From assembly GCA_902763365.1 (NCBI GenBank), contig CACWRT010000015.1, forward strand, positions 1-34,924: DNA of 34,924 nucleotides, given 5' to 3'. This DNA is from an uncultured Ruminococcus sp. (lineage in GTDB: Bacteria; Bacillota; Clostridia; Oscillospirales; Acutalibacteraceae). Below the pieces are notes generated by a model that was not told the DNA's origin, searched no databases, and saw only the letters and a list, made by a program, of their open reading frames with translations. Within the stretch, counting starts at the first letter, position 1. Each line of letters opens with the position of its first letter. The position numbers and the translations under genes were made by a program. Of this stretch, positions 1 to 7,406 are shown piece after piece.

Positions 1-100
1 TGCTCAGGCTTTACTGCCCGCGTATCAAGCTTTTTAAGCAGCTCAATGACAAATAAAACAAATGTTAGCTATGAAAAATGAGATGCCATGCTTTGAACTT
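1..100 (+). repeat. 100-bp direct repeat, first copy
   Basis: Bases 1-100 are repeated, identically by eye, at 260-359. The first 44 bases are the 3' part of the dispersed palindromic element; the rest is unique AT-rich sequence carried along with it. The window begins inside the repeat, so its true left end is unknown. Confidence 0.9.
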
Positions 101-118
101 GAACTGCGAAACTGATTT

Positions 119-157
119 GAGCTGAGAAGCCCGCGTATCAGGCTTTTTTGGCGGTTC
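119..157 (+). repeat. Dispersed palindromic element, 3' fragment (B)
   Basis: Only the right end is present: the CCCGCGT outer arm, a T-run and a GGCGGTTC tail similar to the AGCGGCTC tail of the copy at 3842-3948. The 5' hairpin and left outer arm are missing. Confidence 0.65.
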
Positions 158-163
158 TTTTTT

Positions 164-203
164 CGTTGATATTTTTCAATTATAATTTTAAACTAACCCG
201 GCG
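164..203 (+). repeat. 40-bp direct repeat, first copy
   Basis: Bases 164-203 recur at 360-399. The block is AT-rich and ends with the start of the GC-rich hairpin (CCGGCG) of the dispersed element, so both copies lead into element copies (197-303 and 393-460). Confidence 0.88.
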
Positions 204-303
204 AGCCGCCGGACCCTAAACGCGGGTATCGCTCCGCTTCGCATCCGCTCTGAACTCGCTGCTCAGGCTTTACTGCCCGCGTATCAAGCTTTTTAAGCAG
301 CTC
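197..303 (+). repeat. Dispersed palindromic element, full copy (C)
   Basis: A full-length copy. It starts with a perfect hairpin, CCGGCG-AGC-CGCCGG (198-212), followed by ACGCGGG (220-226), which is complementary to CCCGCGT (276-282), and then a T-run and a GCAGCTC tail. The distance from the first base of one outer arm to the last base of the other is 63 nt, exactly as in the copies at 3842-3948 and 32601-32703. Fragments lie at 1-44 and 119-157 (3' parts), and a decayed copy at 393-460. The family is not recognised; it behaves like a REP- or MITE-type element without coding capacity. Confidence 0.85.
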
Positions 304-359
304 AATGACAAATAAAACAAATGTTAGCTATGAAAAATGAGATGCCATGCTTTGAACTT
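260..359 (+). repeat. 100-bp direct repeat, second copy
   Basis: Identical by eye to 1-100. It is followed immediately by a second duplicated block (360-399, the same as 164-203), so 101-163 is missing between the two blocks in this copy. This fits a segmental duplication followed by an internal deletion, or the reverse. Confidence 0.9.
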
Positions 360-399
360 CGTTGATATTTTTCAATTATAATTTTAAACTAACCCGGCG
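360..399 (+). repeat. 40-bp direct repeat, second copy
   Basis: Second copy of 164-203. It directly abuts the second copy of the 100-bp repeat and leads into the divergent element copy at 393-460. Confidence 0.88.
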
Positions 400-460
400 T
401 GACGCCGGATCCTAAAACGCGGGGTTCGCTTCACTACGTTCCGCTCTGGGCTCATCGCTG
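393..460 (+). repeat. Dispersed palindromic element, decayed 5' copy (D)
   Basis: It has the 5' hairpin with loop TGA (CCGGCG-TGA-CGCCGG) and the left outer arm ACGCGGG, but the middle is diverged and the right arm CCCGCGT is missing. It is likely a truncated, mutated copy. Confidence 0.65.
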
Positions 461-549
461 CAACCTTTATTTGTCTCGGTTATAATTTTTTAATCGGCTG
501 ACACTTTTTTAATCCTCACCTCTGATTTTGTAATAATCGGTAGTTTACT

Positions 550-586
550 ATTTCATTATTCATTATTCACTATTCATTATTCATTG
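550..586. repeat. Heptamer array (TGAATAR)n
   Basis: On the minus strand the sequence is about five tandem seven-base units of TGAATAA or TGAATAG. It begins inside the last codons and stop of the decarboxylase-like gene. Similar short arrays occur at about 22294-22324 and 34801-34827, also beside gene ends. Confidence 0.75.
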
Positions 587-1917
587 ATTCCGTTGTTTAC
601 TACAAAAATGTTCTGAGAGCCGAGCTGTGAGATCTGAGCTTCATCTATCCTTTCTCCGGGCATAATAACAGGTACACCGGGTGGGCAAGGACATGATGTA
701 TCAGCCGAGATCATTCCAAGTGCATCCACAGCTTTTACCTTTTTACGTTTGGAAAGCATTGCACGCCTTACAGACATAACAGAAACGGGATGGTATATTT
801 CCTTTATAATATCTTTTTCTGAATCGTCTTTACCTGCCGGAAGATCATCTATTGCTTTTTTTACACGTTCAAGATCTGTATCAGTATTGAAGGGAGTAAT
901 GATCAATACTGCATTTTCACCGTCACAAAATTCACATTCTATTCCATGGGAATGAAAAAAAACCTGCTGTTCTTCTTCTCCGCAAAGACCTGCACGGGAT
1001 GTATTCAGTGTTAGTCTTAGCGGATCACATTCTCCTCTCGGTGAGATTATTCCCCTTTCAGAAGCATATTTTCTGAGTTTTTTGACTTTTATTTCACAAT
1101 CCCGATATTCGCTTATACCGTTTCCGTTTAATATGTAATCGGCACACAAAGCCATCGAGGACATTACGACATATGACGGACTGGTTGAAGCAAACAGGGA
1201 CATATATGATCTGCCGTTTTCCGCAAGTTCTTTTGTGCGAACATTAAGAAGTGCTCCGCCTGTCATTACAGGCAAAGTTTTATGCAAAGAACAGGCTGTC
1301 ATATCTGCGCCAAGAGTTATAGGATGTTTATTTTCCGACATAAAAGCAAGATGGGAACCATGAGCATTATCAACTAAAAGAATTGCATTATTCTCGTGAC
1401 AGATATCGGCTATTTGTTTTATATCGCTCATTTCTCCGTAATAGCTCGGAGAAGTAATATAGACAGAACGAATATCGGATTCTTTTTCAAATGCCGATCT
1501 TACATCATCGGGTTCTATCCTGCCGGTATATGACCTTTCGCCCTTCGGATATATCCAGACCGGGTCTATATCTAACAGTGCCATTGCGTTTACTGCGCTT
1601 CTGTGGGCATTTCTTGAACAGAGAAGCTTCCCCCCTCTTTCAAGGGCTGTTCTCATCATAGCCTGTATAGCAAGGGTACAGCCTCCTGCCGAAATAAATG
1701 TGTCGGCAGTGCCGTATATCTGCGAGAACATTTTTTCTGTCTCCCTGATTATCCCGTGAGCCTCAAACAATTCATCAGTGTCGGGAAGTTCCGTCAGGTC
1801 AAGCTTGATTAGATCCTGAGGAAGAAAACCGCTGCATTTATGCCCGGGCGTATGGAAAGAGGAATAACCCTTGCTTTCATATTCTTTAAGTCTTGTATAC
1901 AAATTATTATTTCTCAT
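577..1917 (-). CDS. PLP-dependent Orn/Lys/Arg decarboxylase-like protein
   Basis: Fold-type I PLP enzyme of the Orn/Lys/Arg decarboxylase family, probably acting on a basic amino acid to give a polyamine precursor; the substrate cannot be told from sequence. Visible motifs are TPGHK near the N-terminus, an SAGGCTLAIQ substrate/PLP-site stretch, DNAHGSHLAF (the PLP aspartate region) and SLHKTLP with the Schiff-base lysine. At 446 aa it is shorter than the large inducible decarboxylases and closer to the compact Gram-positive SpeA/YaaO type. The ATG at 1917 is preferred over a TTG two codons upstream. That ATG overlaps the last 11 bases of folC, so the two are probably translationally coupled. 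The stop lies inside a heptamer repeat. Confidence 0.85.
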   Translation of the reverse strand: MRNNNLYTRLKEYESKGYSSFHTPGHKCSGFLPQDLIKLDLTELPDTDELFEAHGIIRETEKMFSQIYGTADTFISAGGCTLAIQAMMRTALERGGKLLCSRNAHRSAVNAMALLDIDPVWIYPKGERSYTGRIEPDDVRSAFEKESDIRSVYITSPSYYGEMSDIKQIADICHENNAILLVDNAHGSHLAFMSENKHPITLGADMTACSLHKTLPVMTGGALLNVRTKELAENGRSYMSLFASTSPSYVVMSSMALCADYILNGNGISEYRDCEIKVKKLRKYASERGIISPRGECDPLRLTLNTSRAGLCGEEEQQVFFHSHGIECEFCDGENAVLIITPFNTDTDLERVKKAIDDLPAGKDDSEKDIIKEIYHPVSVMSVRRAMLSKRKKVKAVDALGMISADTSCPCPPGVPVIMPGERIDEAQISQLGSQNIFVVNNGINE

Positions 1918-3193
1918 CTTCAAGCACTATCCTTCTCATATCTGACGCAAGATAAAGCGAACCGAAGATCACAAGTGCGTCTGCGTTTTCCTCAAGATCA
2001 TTTTTTGCTTTTTTGTAGGCTTCATCCATGCTTTCACAGGCTGTTATATTTTTACAGTAAGGCAAGATAGTTTCGGCAAGTTCCTTTGAAGTCATTTTTC
2101 TCGGGTTATCAGGTTCTGTTGTATATATTCTGTCAAAAAGCGGCACAAGGCAGGACAAAGCATTTTTTACATCCTTATCCTTCAACATTCCCACAATTCC
2201 GATCATCTTTTTTCCGTCAAGATATTTTTTCAGGGCTATGGAAAGTGCCTTTGCCCCATCAGGATTGTGTGCTCCGTCGATGATCACAAGTGGGTTCTTT
2301 TTAAGCACTTCCATTCTTGCAGGAAAAGTAACTGCCGAAAAGCTTTGCTTTATAATATTATCGGTAATATCAAATCCTTTTTCTCTCAGTACAAAAAGAG
2401 TTTCGAGGGCGGTAACGGCATTTTTCACCATATGCTCACCCGAAAGCTTAATTTTCAGGTCAAGACTGTTATATCTGAATCTTGTGCCGAAAATATTGCT
2501 TTCAATGATTTCGGCTTTACGGCTGTCGGCAATTATAAGTCTGTTATTTTTTTCTGCGGAAGTCTTTTTTATAACATCTATCACTCCGTCATACTGGTCG
2601 GAATAAGCAACGCACACTCCATCTTTTTTTATTATACCGCATTTTTCATAGGCAATTTTTTCTAAAGTATCTCCAAGGATATTAGTGTGATCGAGAGAAA
2701 TTGAAGTTATTACTGAGCAAAGCGGTGTATCTATAATGTTTGTAGCGTCAAATCGTCCGCCGAGACCTGTTTCAAGCACAACTACATCACACTTTTCCAT
2801 AGCATACCACATAAGTGCAGCTGCGAAAATAAATTCAAATTCTGTAATTATCTTTCCTTCGCTTCGCATATCTTCTGCATAGGGCAATATTTTTTCTGTA
2901 ATATCCGCAAGGGTCTGTTTAGGTATCATTTTTCCGTCTATCGTAAATCTTTCACGAAATTCAAGTATGTACGGGGAGATGAATCTTCCTGTTTTATAGC
3001 CTGCCTCTGACAAGGTTTCGGCTATGAATGTACAGGTACTGCCCTTACCGTTTGTACCTGCTGCGTGAACGAATTTCAATCCCCTGTCGGGTGAACCGAG
3101 TCTGTCGCAAAGCTCTCTTATTCTTTCAAGACCCGGTTTTACACCGAATGTCAGCAGAGAATTTATTCTGCGGACTGCTTCATTATATTCCAT
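1907..3193 (-). CDS. folC: Folylpolyglutamate synthase / dihydrofolate synthase
   Basis: Adds glutamate to folates (and possibly to dihydropteroate) in the cytoplasm, using ATP. The 428-aa length is normal for FolC. The Mur-ligase-type ATP-binding loop reads AAGTNGKGST near residue 46, followed by the folate-binding SPYILEFRER stretch, ETGLGGRFDATN in the middle domain and DGAHNPDGAKAL at the start of the C-terminal domain. The start at 3193 has a good AAGGAAGG ribosome binding site. It lies upstream of, and overlaps, the decarboxylase-like gene in one operon, and is divergent from the YbjN-like gene. All expected FolC motifs are intact. Confidence 0.95.
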   Translation of the reverse strand: MEYNEAVRRINSLLTFGVKPGLERIRELCDRLGSPDRGLKFVHAAGTNGKGSTCTFIAETLSEAGYKTGRFISPYILEFRERFTIDGKMIPKQTLADITEKILPYAEDMRSEGKIITEFEFIFAAALMWYAMEKCDVVVLETGLGGRFDATNIIDTPLCSVITSISLDHTNILGDTLEKIAYEKCGIIKKDGVCVAYSDQYDGVIDVIKKTSAEKNNRLIIADSRKAEIIESNIFGTRFRYNSLDLKIKLSGEHMVKNAVTALETLFVLREKGFDITDNIIKQSFSAVTFPARMEVLKKNPLVIIDGAHNPDGAKALSIALKKYLDGKKMIGIVGMLKDKDVKNALSCLVPLFDRIYTTEPDNPRKMTSKELAETILPYCKNITACESMDEAYKKAKNDLEENADALVIFGSLYLASDMRRIVLEDEK

Positions 3194-3382
3194 TATTATT
3201 TTCCTTCCTTAAAAAATTCGGTTCAGAAAGTTATCACCACAAACCTATTTCTTTCTTTTTTTCATAAGCTATATTGTAAAATAGTATTAGCACAAGATGA
3301 CCGGATATGCAGCTTATTACTCATTGTACGATCATTGAAAAAGCAGATTTTCTGCTGACAATTTATAAGTGAGGTCCTGTTT

Positions 3383-3829
3383 ATGACAATTACTTCAACC
3401 AAATCGTGGAAACATTATATGCTTATATGTCATATTCTGTCTTCCAATGATATTCCTTTCATCCGTAACGATACTGCGCTGAGTATACGATGCAGTATCA
3501 GCAGCAGGGACGGAGATATGCTTTTCTTTTTCTCAGTTGACCCTTCAAAGATGCTGATAAACCTGTATTCTCCCTTGAATTTCAGAATAAAGGAAGAAGA
3601 CCGGGGGGAAATTGCCTTAGGGCTTTGTATGATTAACAACAAGCTCAGCCACGGCTGTTTTTATCTTGATACGGAAGACAACATTATATATTTCCGCATG
3701 ACAACAAGCTTTTACGAAACAAACCTTAATGAAATGCTTTTTGAATATATGCTGTCATCTGCTGCTGATTCGGTTGAAGAGTTTTCTGACGTCATTAAAA
3801 AGCTTACCGGCGAGACGCCGTCCCCCTAA
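3383..3829 (+). CDS. YbjN-like small protein
   Basis: 148 aa with no membrane segment. The pattern of a short beta-rich half followed by an ALGLCMINNKLSHGCFYLD-type helix and strand, then a C-terminal helical LSSAADSVEEFSDVI region, resembles the YbjN fold (a chaperone-like small-protein family). The molecular function is unknown. A ribosome binding site (GTGAGG) lies upstream of the ATG. The last codons (about KLTGETPSP) and the stop are supplied by the dispersed palindromic element that begins at 3806, so the native C-terminus was probably slightly different. The family call is by pattern only. Confidence 0.7.
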   Translation: MTITSTKSWKHYMLICHILSSNDIPFIRNDTALSIRCSISSRDGDMLFFFSVDPSKMLINLYSPLNFRIKEEDRGEIALGLCMINNKLSHGCFYLDTEDNIIYFRMTTSFYETNLNEMLFEYMLSSAADSVEEFSDVIKKLTGETPSP

Positions 3830-3841
3830 CGCGCCGGCGAG
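3806..3841 (+). repeat. Dispersed palindromic element, partial 5' copies (E1)
   Basis: A partial copy of the 5' hairpin (CCGGCG-AGA-CGCCG) followed by TCCCCCTAACGCG, and then an extra CCGGCGAG unit joined to the full copy at 3842. It looks like a stutter or tandem expansion of the 5' end of the element. It overlaps the 3' end of the YbjN-like gene. Confidence 0.75.
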
Positions 3842-3948
3842 CCGGCGAGCCGCCGGTCCCTTAACGCGGGTATCGCTCCGCTGCGCATCCGCTCTGAACT
3901 CGCCGCTCAGGCTATACTGCCCGCGTATCAGGGTTTTTTGAGCGGCTC
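3842..3948 (+). repeat. Dispersed palindromic element, full copy (E2)
   Basis: Full copy: hairpin CCGGCG-AGC-CGCCGG (3842-3856), outer arm ACGCGGG (3864-3870), right arm CCCGCGT (3920-3926), T-run, then AGCGGCTC. It lies in the transcribed sense direction just after the YbjN-like gene. The hairpins and T-run could act as a 3' end or terminator for that transcript. Confidence 0.85.
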
Positions 3949-4130
3949 ATTATTTAACTAAATAGTTAAAAAACTTTTAAAAGACAACTGCTCTGAACTC
4001 TTAGCTTTCCAATCTATGTATGTTTTGAATTAATCTAAAGAATTTTACTTCATCAGAATAAAACAGGAATAGTTATCAAACCTGCCGAATATTATTGAAC
4101 AGTTAAAAATGTTACAGGGCGGTGCTTTTT

Positions 4131-4928
4131 ATGTATGTGATTTTCGGAAAAAAATCTGTCACGGCAATTCTATGCGCGGTGGTTCTGATGACCGCCCTTA
4201 TAATTTCGGGTACGGGTATCAAGGACAATCTGATTTCCCCTGCTTCTGCCGATGTAAACTGGGGATTATCATACAACGAAGAAGGCAAGCCACCTACAGG
4301 AAATGCCTCGTCCGAAGAACTTCTCAAATACAACTCGTTCTACGTAGGCGACAGCACAAAAAAGAAGATATACCTCACTTTCGACGCAGGGTACGAAAAC
4401 GGGTATACCGAACATATTCTTGATGTACTCAAAAGCCACAATGTAAAGGCTGCTTTTTTCCTTGTAGGCAATTATCTCGAAACCTCTCCCGAGCTTGTCA
4501 AAAGGATGGTCACCGAAGGGCATACTGTCGGAAACCATACCATGACGCATCCCGATATGTCAAAAATAGCAGATGAGAAAAGCTTTTCAGCTGAGATATC
4601 GGGTGTTGAAGAGCTTTACAAGAAAATTACCGGACAGAATATGAAAAAATTCTATCGTCCGCCGCAGGGAAAATTCAGCACTGATAATCTTATGATGGCA
4701 AAATCACTCGGTTACAAAACGATTTTCTGGAGTCTTGCTTATGTTGACTGGTACAACGATGACCAGCCTACTGCCGATGAGGCTTTCTCCAAACTCATTC
4801 CGCGTATACACAACGGCGCGGTAGTTCTTCTGCACAGTACTTCCGAAACAAACAGCAAGATACTTGATGAGCTGCTTACAAAATGGGAAGAAATGGGTTT
4901 TTCTTTTGGTTCAATAGATGAACTGTGA
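4131..4928 (+). CDS. PdaA-like polysaccharide deacetylase
   Basis: A 265-aa NodB-fold deacetylase. An N-terminal hydrophobic segment (about residues 9-28) anchors or exports it. LTFDAGYENGYTEHILD (about 82-98) is the hallmark of the PdaA branch, which removes acetyl groups from N-acetylmuramic acid on the way to muramic delta-lactam in spore cortex. The metal-site GNHTMTH (His136, His140) and the RPPQGKFS motif are present. I prefer the ATG at 4131, with AGGGCGG at a normal distance, over the in-frame GTG at 4122 that lies inside that site. It stands alone between the repeat element and a convergent HAD gene. The sporulation role is inferred from the family. Confidence 0.88.
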   Translation: MYVIFGKKSVTAILCAVVLMTALIISGTGIKDNLISPASADVNWGLSYNEEGKPPTGNASSEELLKYNSFYVGDSTKKKIYLTFDAGYENGYTEHILDVLKSHNVKAAFFLVGNYLETSPELVKRMVTEGHTVGNHTMTHPDMSKIADEKSFSAEISGVEELYKKITGQNMKKFYRPPQGKFSTDNLMMAKSLGYKTIFWSLAYVDWYNDDQPTADEAFSKLIPRIHNGAVVLLHSTSETNSKILDELLTKWEEMGFSFGSIDEL

Positions 4929-4950
4929 TCGGACTTTCTTTTTAATAAAA

Positions 4951-5042
4951 CAATCCTGTCATTCTAAGAGAAAGCAATAACTTCTTTCACAAAACAGCTA
5001 AGAAAGATTCATCGTCGCTTTCATTCTCAGAATGACTGATTG
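4951..5042. repeat. Long imperfect inverted repeat between convergent genes
   Basis: The left arm (about 4951-4975) and right arm (about 5017-5042) are imperfect reverse complements; both carry CAATC and GTCATTCT. The arms surround about 40 bp. It sits between the convergent pdaA-like and HAD genes and may end both transcripts. The GTCATTCT core suggests a decayed palindromic dispersed element. Confidence 0.65.
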
Positions 5043-5094
5043 TTTAGCATTTTATCCCGAAAATGAGTTACGTGCATTAACCACCATAAAGTCC

Positions 5095-5823
5095 TCAGTT
5101 TTTGAACAAAGCATCCCTTGCATCAAAAAGGCTGCCGCTCATAATTTTATACTTAGCCAGCAGTTCGCCCTTTATTTCGGGGGAAATATCGGTATCAAGA
5201 TACAGAGAATCTATTCCTGCTTCATAAGAACCTCTTATATCTGTGATATAGTCATTTCCTATCATTATGGTCTCTTCGGGCTTCATACTAAACTTTTTCA
5301 TCATGCGTTCATAGAACATCCTGTCGGGCTTGGCACAGCCTTCGTCTGATGAGATCATTACATATTCGAATTCATCATAGATGCCAAGCATTCTGATCTC
5401 GGGTTCGGTAAAAATACGCTGAGCATTTGACAGAAGATATATCTTTCCTCCGTGACTGCGGATAGCTTCAAAAAGCTCATGTACTCCGTCATACAGTTTG
5501 ATAAACTTTATTGACAAAGCACGGAACACCCTGCCCGTATATGCTGCCATTTCATGAGAACATTCTACACCCTTGAGTCCGTAAAGTCTTATAAAAACAT
5601 TTTCAATAAGCGGTTCCGGGGTCGTGGAATACTTTTCTTTGGGAACTCTTTTCTTTTCATCTTCAACAAATTCGTCATACTTTTTATGAAGTTCCTTCGC
5701 CGTATAAGCTGCACCGCTGAGAGAATAAATAAGCGCCATTCTCTCCCATATCTCGTCACACCACTCATCTGTATTGATATCTATCAATGTACCGTACAGA
5801 TCAAACAAATAATTTTTATACAT
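5095..5823 (-). CDS. HAD-superfamily hydrolase
   Basis: A 242-aa HAD phosphatase of the subfamily with a helical cap. Motif I is FDLYGTLID, with Tyr in place of the second Asp, as seen in haloacid dehalogenase-like members; motif II is YLLSNA; the motif III lysine is in GCAKPDRMFYE; motif IV is MIGNDYITDIRG. It could act on a nucleotide or sugar phosphate (YjjG-like); the substrate is unknown. The start at MYKNYLFDLYG is chosen because GGAG lies nine bases upstream; the longer forms begin inside that site. It is monocistronic and convergent with the deacetylase gene. Confidence 0.85.
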   Translation of the reverse strand: MYKNYLFDLYGTLIDINTDEWCDEIWERMALIYSLSGAAYTAKELHKKYDEFVEDEKKRVPKEKYSTTPEPLIENVFIRLYGLKGVECSHEMAAYTGRVFRALSIKFIKLYDGVHELFEAIRSHGGKIYLLSNAQRIFTEPEIRMLGIYDEFEYVMISSDEGCAKPDRMFYERMMKKFSMKPEETIMIGNDYITDIRGSYEAGIDSLYLDTDISPEIKGELLAKYKIMSGSLFDARDALFKN

Positions 5824-5975
5824 ACTGATCATCTCCAATTCTTTTAATCGGTGTAAATAATACTATTAACATCCGAAGTCAAATAGTTTTTCTTTTCAGC
5901 AACGTTTTTCTTTTCAGCAACTATAATAAAAGTATAATATACCTATGTTAACTTTGCAATACTTTTAAGAAAAAA

Positions 5976-6003
5976 ATCCTGCCGATCAATGGACCGACAG
6001 GAT
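5976..6003 (-). terminator. Intrinsic terminator of the 156-aa membrane protein gene
   Basis: On the minus strand AUCCUGUCG pairs with CGGCAGGAU (one G-U pair) and a run of seven U follows. It lies a few bases after the stop at 6010. Confidence 0.88.
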
Positions 6004-6009
6004 AAATGT

Positions 6010-6480
6010 TTAGCCGCCAATATATGAACGATAGTCAAGCATTGTAAACGGATCTCTTGGTCTGCCAAAAGCATAAACTATATAGAAACCCTTAGGTGCC
6101 GAATCATGATGACTGAATCTGAGATCCTCAGGGAAATCATCACCAAATGTTGCCTTTGCCTGTTCCTGACTTACTACCTTTATATCCAGATCATCATCGG
6201 ACTTATCCCTGTAGTAACCAACAAGAGCACCGTAATCAATATCAGTCTCAAGAAGAATAGCGCCATAGAATTCCAGAGGACCGTTAGGATCGGAAAGCTT
6301 TCCTGTTCTTGAGATAGAACCGACTATTGCCGCTGTCTTTGTTCCGCTGGTAGGAGTTTCAATAGCTTTAAGCTTGCCCTCGATGTCAGCCGAAGTGATA
6401 TTATCAACCACAATACCTGCAACAAGTGCACCGACAATTGCAAGGATCAGAATACCGACAAGTACTTTTACAAATTTCAT
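6010..6480 (-). CDS. Membrane-anchored protein of unknown function
   Basis: 156 aa, not recognised. One hydrophobic segment at residues 5-27 is followed by a soluble outward-facing domain rich in Asp and Gly. No lipobox and no known catalytic motif is seen. It has its own promoter (TTGAAA-17-TATAAT at 6531-6559), a GGGG-type ribosome binding site and a strong terminator, so it is a single-gene transcript. It is divergent from the small 82-aa gene. Conservation cannot be judged here, but the isolated, well-formed expression signals support a real gene. Confidence 0.75.
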   Translation of the reverse strand: MKFVKVLVGILILAIVGALVAGIVVDNITSADIEGKLKAIETPTSGTKTAAIVGSISRTGKLSDPNGPLEFYGAILLETDIDYGALVGYYRDKSDDDLDIKVVSQEQAKATFGDDFPEDLRFSHHDSAPKGFYIVYAFGRPRDPFTMLDYRSYIGG

Positions 6481-6530
6481 ATATATTCCCCTTTTTTATT
6501 TTTTCCGTACAGTTATACGGCTTTTTATTA

Positions 6531-6559
6531 ATTATACAACCATGTTACAATTTTTTCAA
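6531..6559 (-). promoter_or_regulatory. Sigma-A-type promoter for the 156-aa protein gene
   Basis: On the minus strand: -35 TTGAAA (6554-6559), a 17-bp spacer, -10 TATAAT (6531-6536). It is back to back with the promoter of the plus-strand gene at 6595-6623. Confidence 0.8.
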
Positions 6560-6594
6560 GTATAAGTTTATCTTGTAATACAATTTCACTATTA

Positions 6595-6623
6595 TTGACA
6601 AACTCTCTTTCCTGCACTATAAT
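6595..6623 (+). promoter_or_regulatory. Perfect-consensus sigma-A promoter
   Basis: TTGACA (6595-6600), a 17-bp spacer and TATAAT (6618-6623) match the consensus exactly, about 40 bases upstream of the 82-aa gene. Strong expression is expected. Confidence 0.88.
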
Positions 6624-6662
6624 TAAATATAACAGTTCATCAAAAGAAAGGAGATTATAATT

Positions 6663-6911
6663 ATGGGACTTCTCGATCAGGTAAAATCCGTTGCAGGAAA
6701 CGAAAATGTCAAAAATCAGGTAATGAACGCTGTTGGTTCTGCCGCAAAGGATGAAAACATTGTAAATCAGGTCAAATCCGCTGCTGCGGGTGCTGCCGCT
6801 AAGGTTGCAGGCGACAAAGTTGACAAAAAGACTGTTACCGATACGGTAAACAACCTTGTAGATCAGGCTGCGGGCTTTGTAAACAGCAAGCAGGATGAAA
6901 AAAAGCAGTAA
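6663..6911 (+). CDS. Small Ala/Val/Lys-rich helical protein
   Basis: 82 aa, not recognised by name. It is soluble, rich in Ala, Val, Asn and Lys, and predicted to be mostly amphipathic helix. It has a weak internal repeat: NENVKNQVMNAV and DENIVNQVKSAA. It resembles small stress- or LEA-like bacterial helical proteins only in composition. It has a perfect-consensus promoter, an AAAGGAGA ribosome binding site and a strong terminator, so it is probably an abundant protein. It is convergent with the membrane protein gene at 6951. Confidence 0.8.
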   Translation: MGLLDQVKSVAGNENVKNQVMNAVGSAAKDENIVNQVKSAAAGAAAKVAGDKVDKKTVTDTVNNLVDQAAGFVNSKQDEKKQ

Positions 6912-6915
6912 AAAA

Positions 6916-6946
6916 AGAGAACTCCGGGAGCATTTCGGGGTTCTCT
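6916..6946. terminator. Bidirectional intrinsic terminator
   Basis: AGAGAACTCCG pairs with CGGGGTTCTCT (one wobble). On the plus strand a CTTTTTATTTT tail follows, and on the minus strand a run of T follows, so it can end both the 82-aa gene and the convergent gene that stops at 6951. Confidence 0.9.
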
Positions 6947-6950
6947 CTTT

Positions 6951-7391
6951 TTATTTTGTTTCGTAAAAGCCTTTTTCATTCAGGCTTAAAAAGCCAAGGT
7001 CCGCTAAATGCCTGAACAATTTTTCAGAATTATTCAAATCGCTGCTTACCAAATAAAAGTCACCATCTGCGAATGAGACAGTAAATTCATGAGCAAACCT
7101 TGTATTAATACGGTATTCACTTACATTTGTTATTTCAGAAAAAGTATGCTCCTTTTTTCCCGCAATGATCTTTTCACCGTCCACGATCAATAAAACACCA
7201 TCGTCTGCAAAAGACCATATAATACCCGCCGCTGCTGCGGCAAACATAACCGACAAGCAGACAATAAGAAATACATCTGTTTTATCTGAAATCAAAATGA
7301 TAAAACAAGTCAGAACTAACATAGTTATCAAAACAAGAACACGGTAAAAAATAAGATCTTTCTTTGAAAACCCTACAGTGTACTTTTCCAT
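6951..7391 (-). CDS. Two-TM membrane protein of unknown function
   Basis: 146 aa, not recognised. Two hydrophobic segments lie at about residues 14-34 and 40-60 with a very short turn between them. A soluble domain with alternating strands follows (LLIVDGEKIIAGKKEHTFSE and so on), reminiscent of a PH-like or YcxB-like fold; this resemblance is inference. It starts 15 bases after the pyrB stop and has no clear ribosome binding site, so it may be co-transcribed with pyrB. A bidirectional terminator follows it. Confidence 0.7.
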   Translation of the reverse strand: MEKYTVGFSKKDLIFYRVLVLITMLVLTCFIILISDKTDVFLIVCLSVMFAAAAAGIIWSFADDGVLLIVDGEKIIAGKKEHTFSEITNVSEYRINTRFAHEFTVSFADGDFYLVSSDLNNSEKLFRHLADLGFLSLNEKGFYETK

Positions 7392-7406
7392 TACGATAAT
7401 ACCAAT

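Larger units (their letters stand above)
1..576. other. Repeat-rich non-coding region
   Basis: No credible gene is seen here. The stretch holds several copies or fragments of the dispersed palindromic element described separately (1-44, 119-157, 197-303, 393-460), a 100-bp direct repeat (1-100 and 260-359), a 40-bp direct repeat (164-203 and 360-399), and a heptamer array at 550-586. The remainder is AT-rich. It looks like a place where repeats have accumulated downstream of the minus-strand gene that ends at 577. Confidence 0.75.

Noticed and set aside
4020-4070. Possible sporulation-type (sigma G) promoter upstream of the PdaA-like gene
   Set aside because: A TGAAT-like -35 and CAT-like -10 can be found, but spacing (19) and -10 fit are poor; not strong enough to list.
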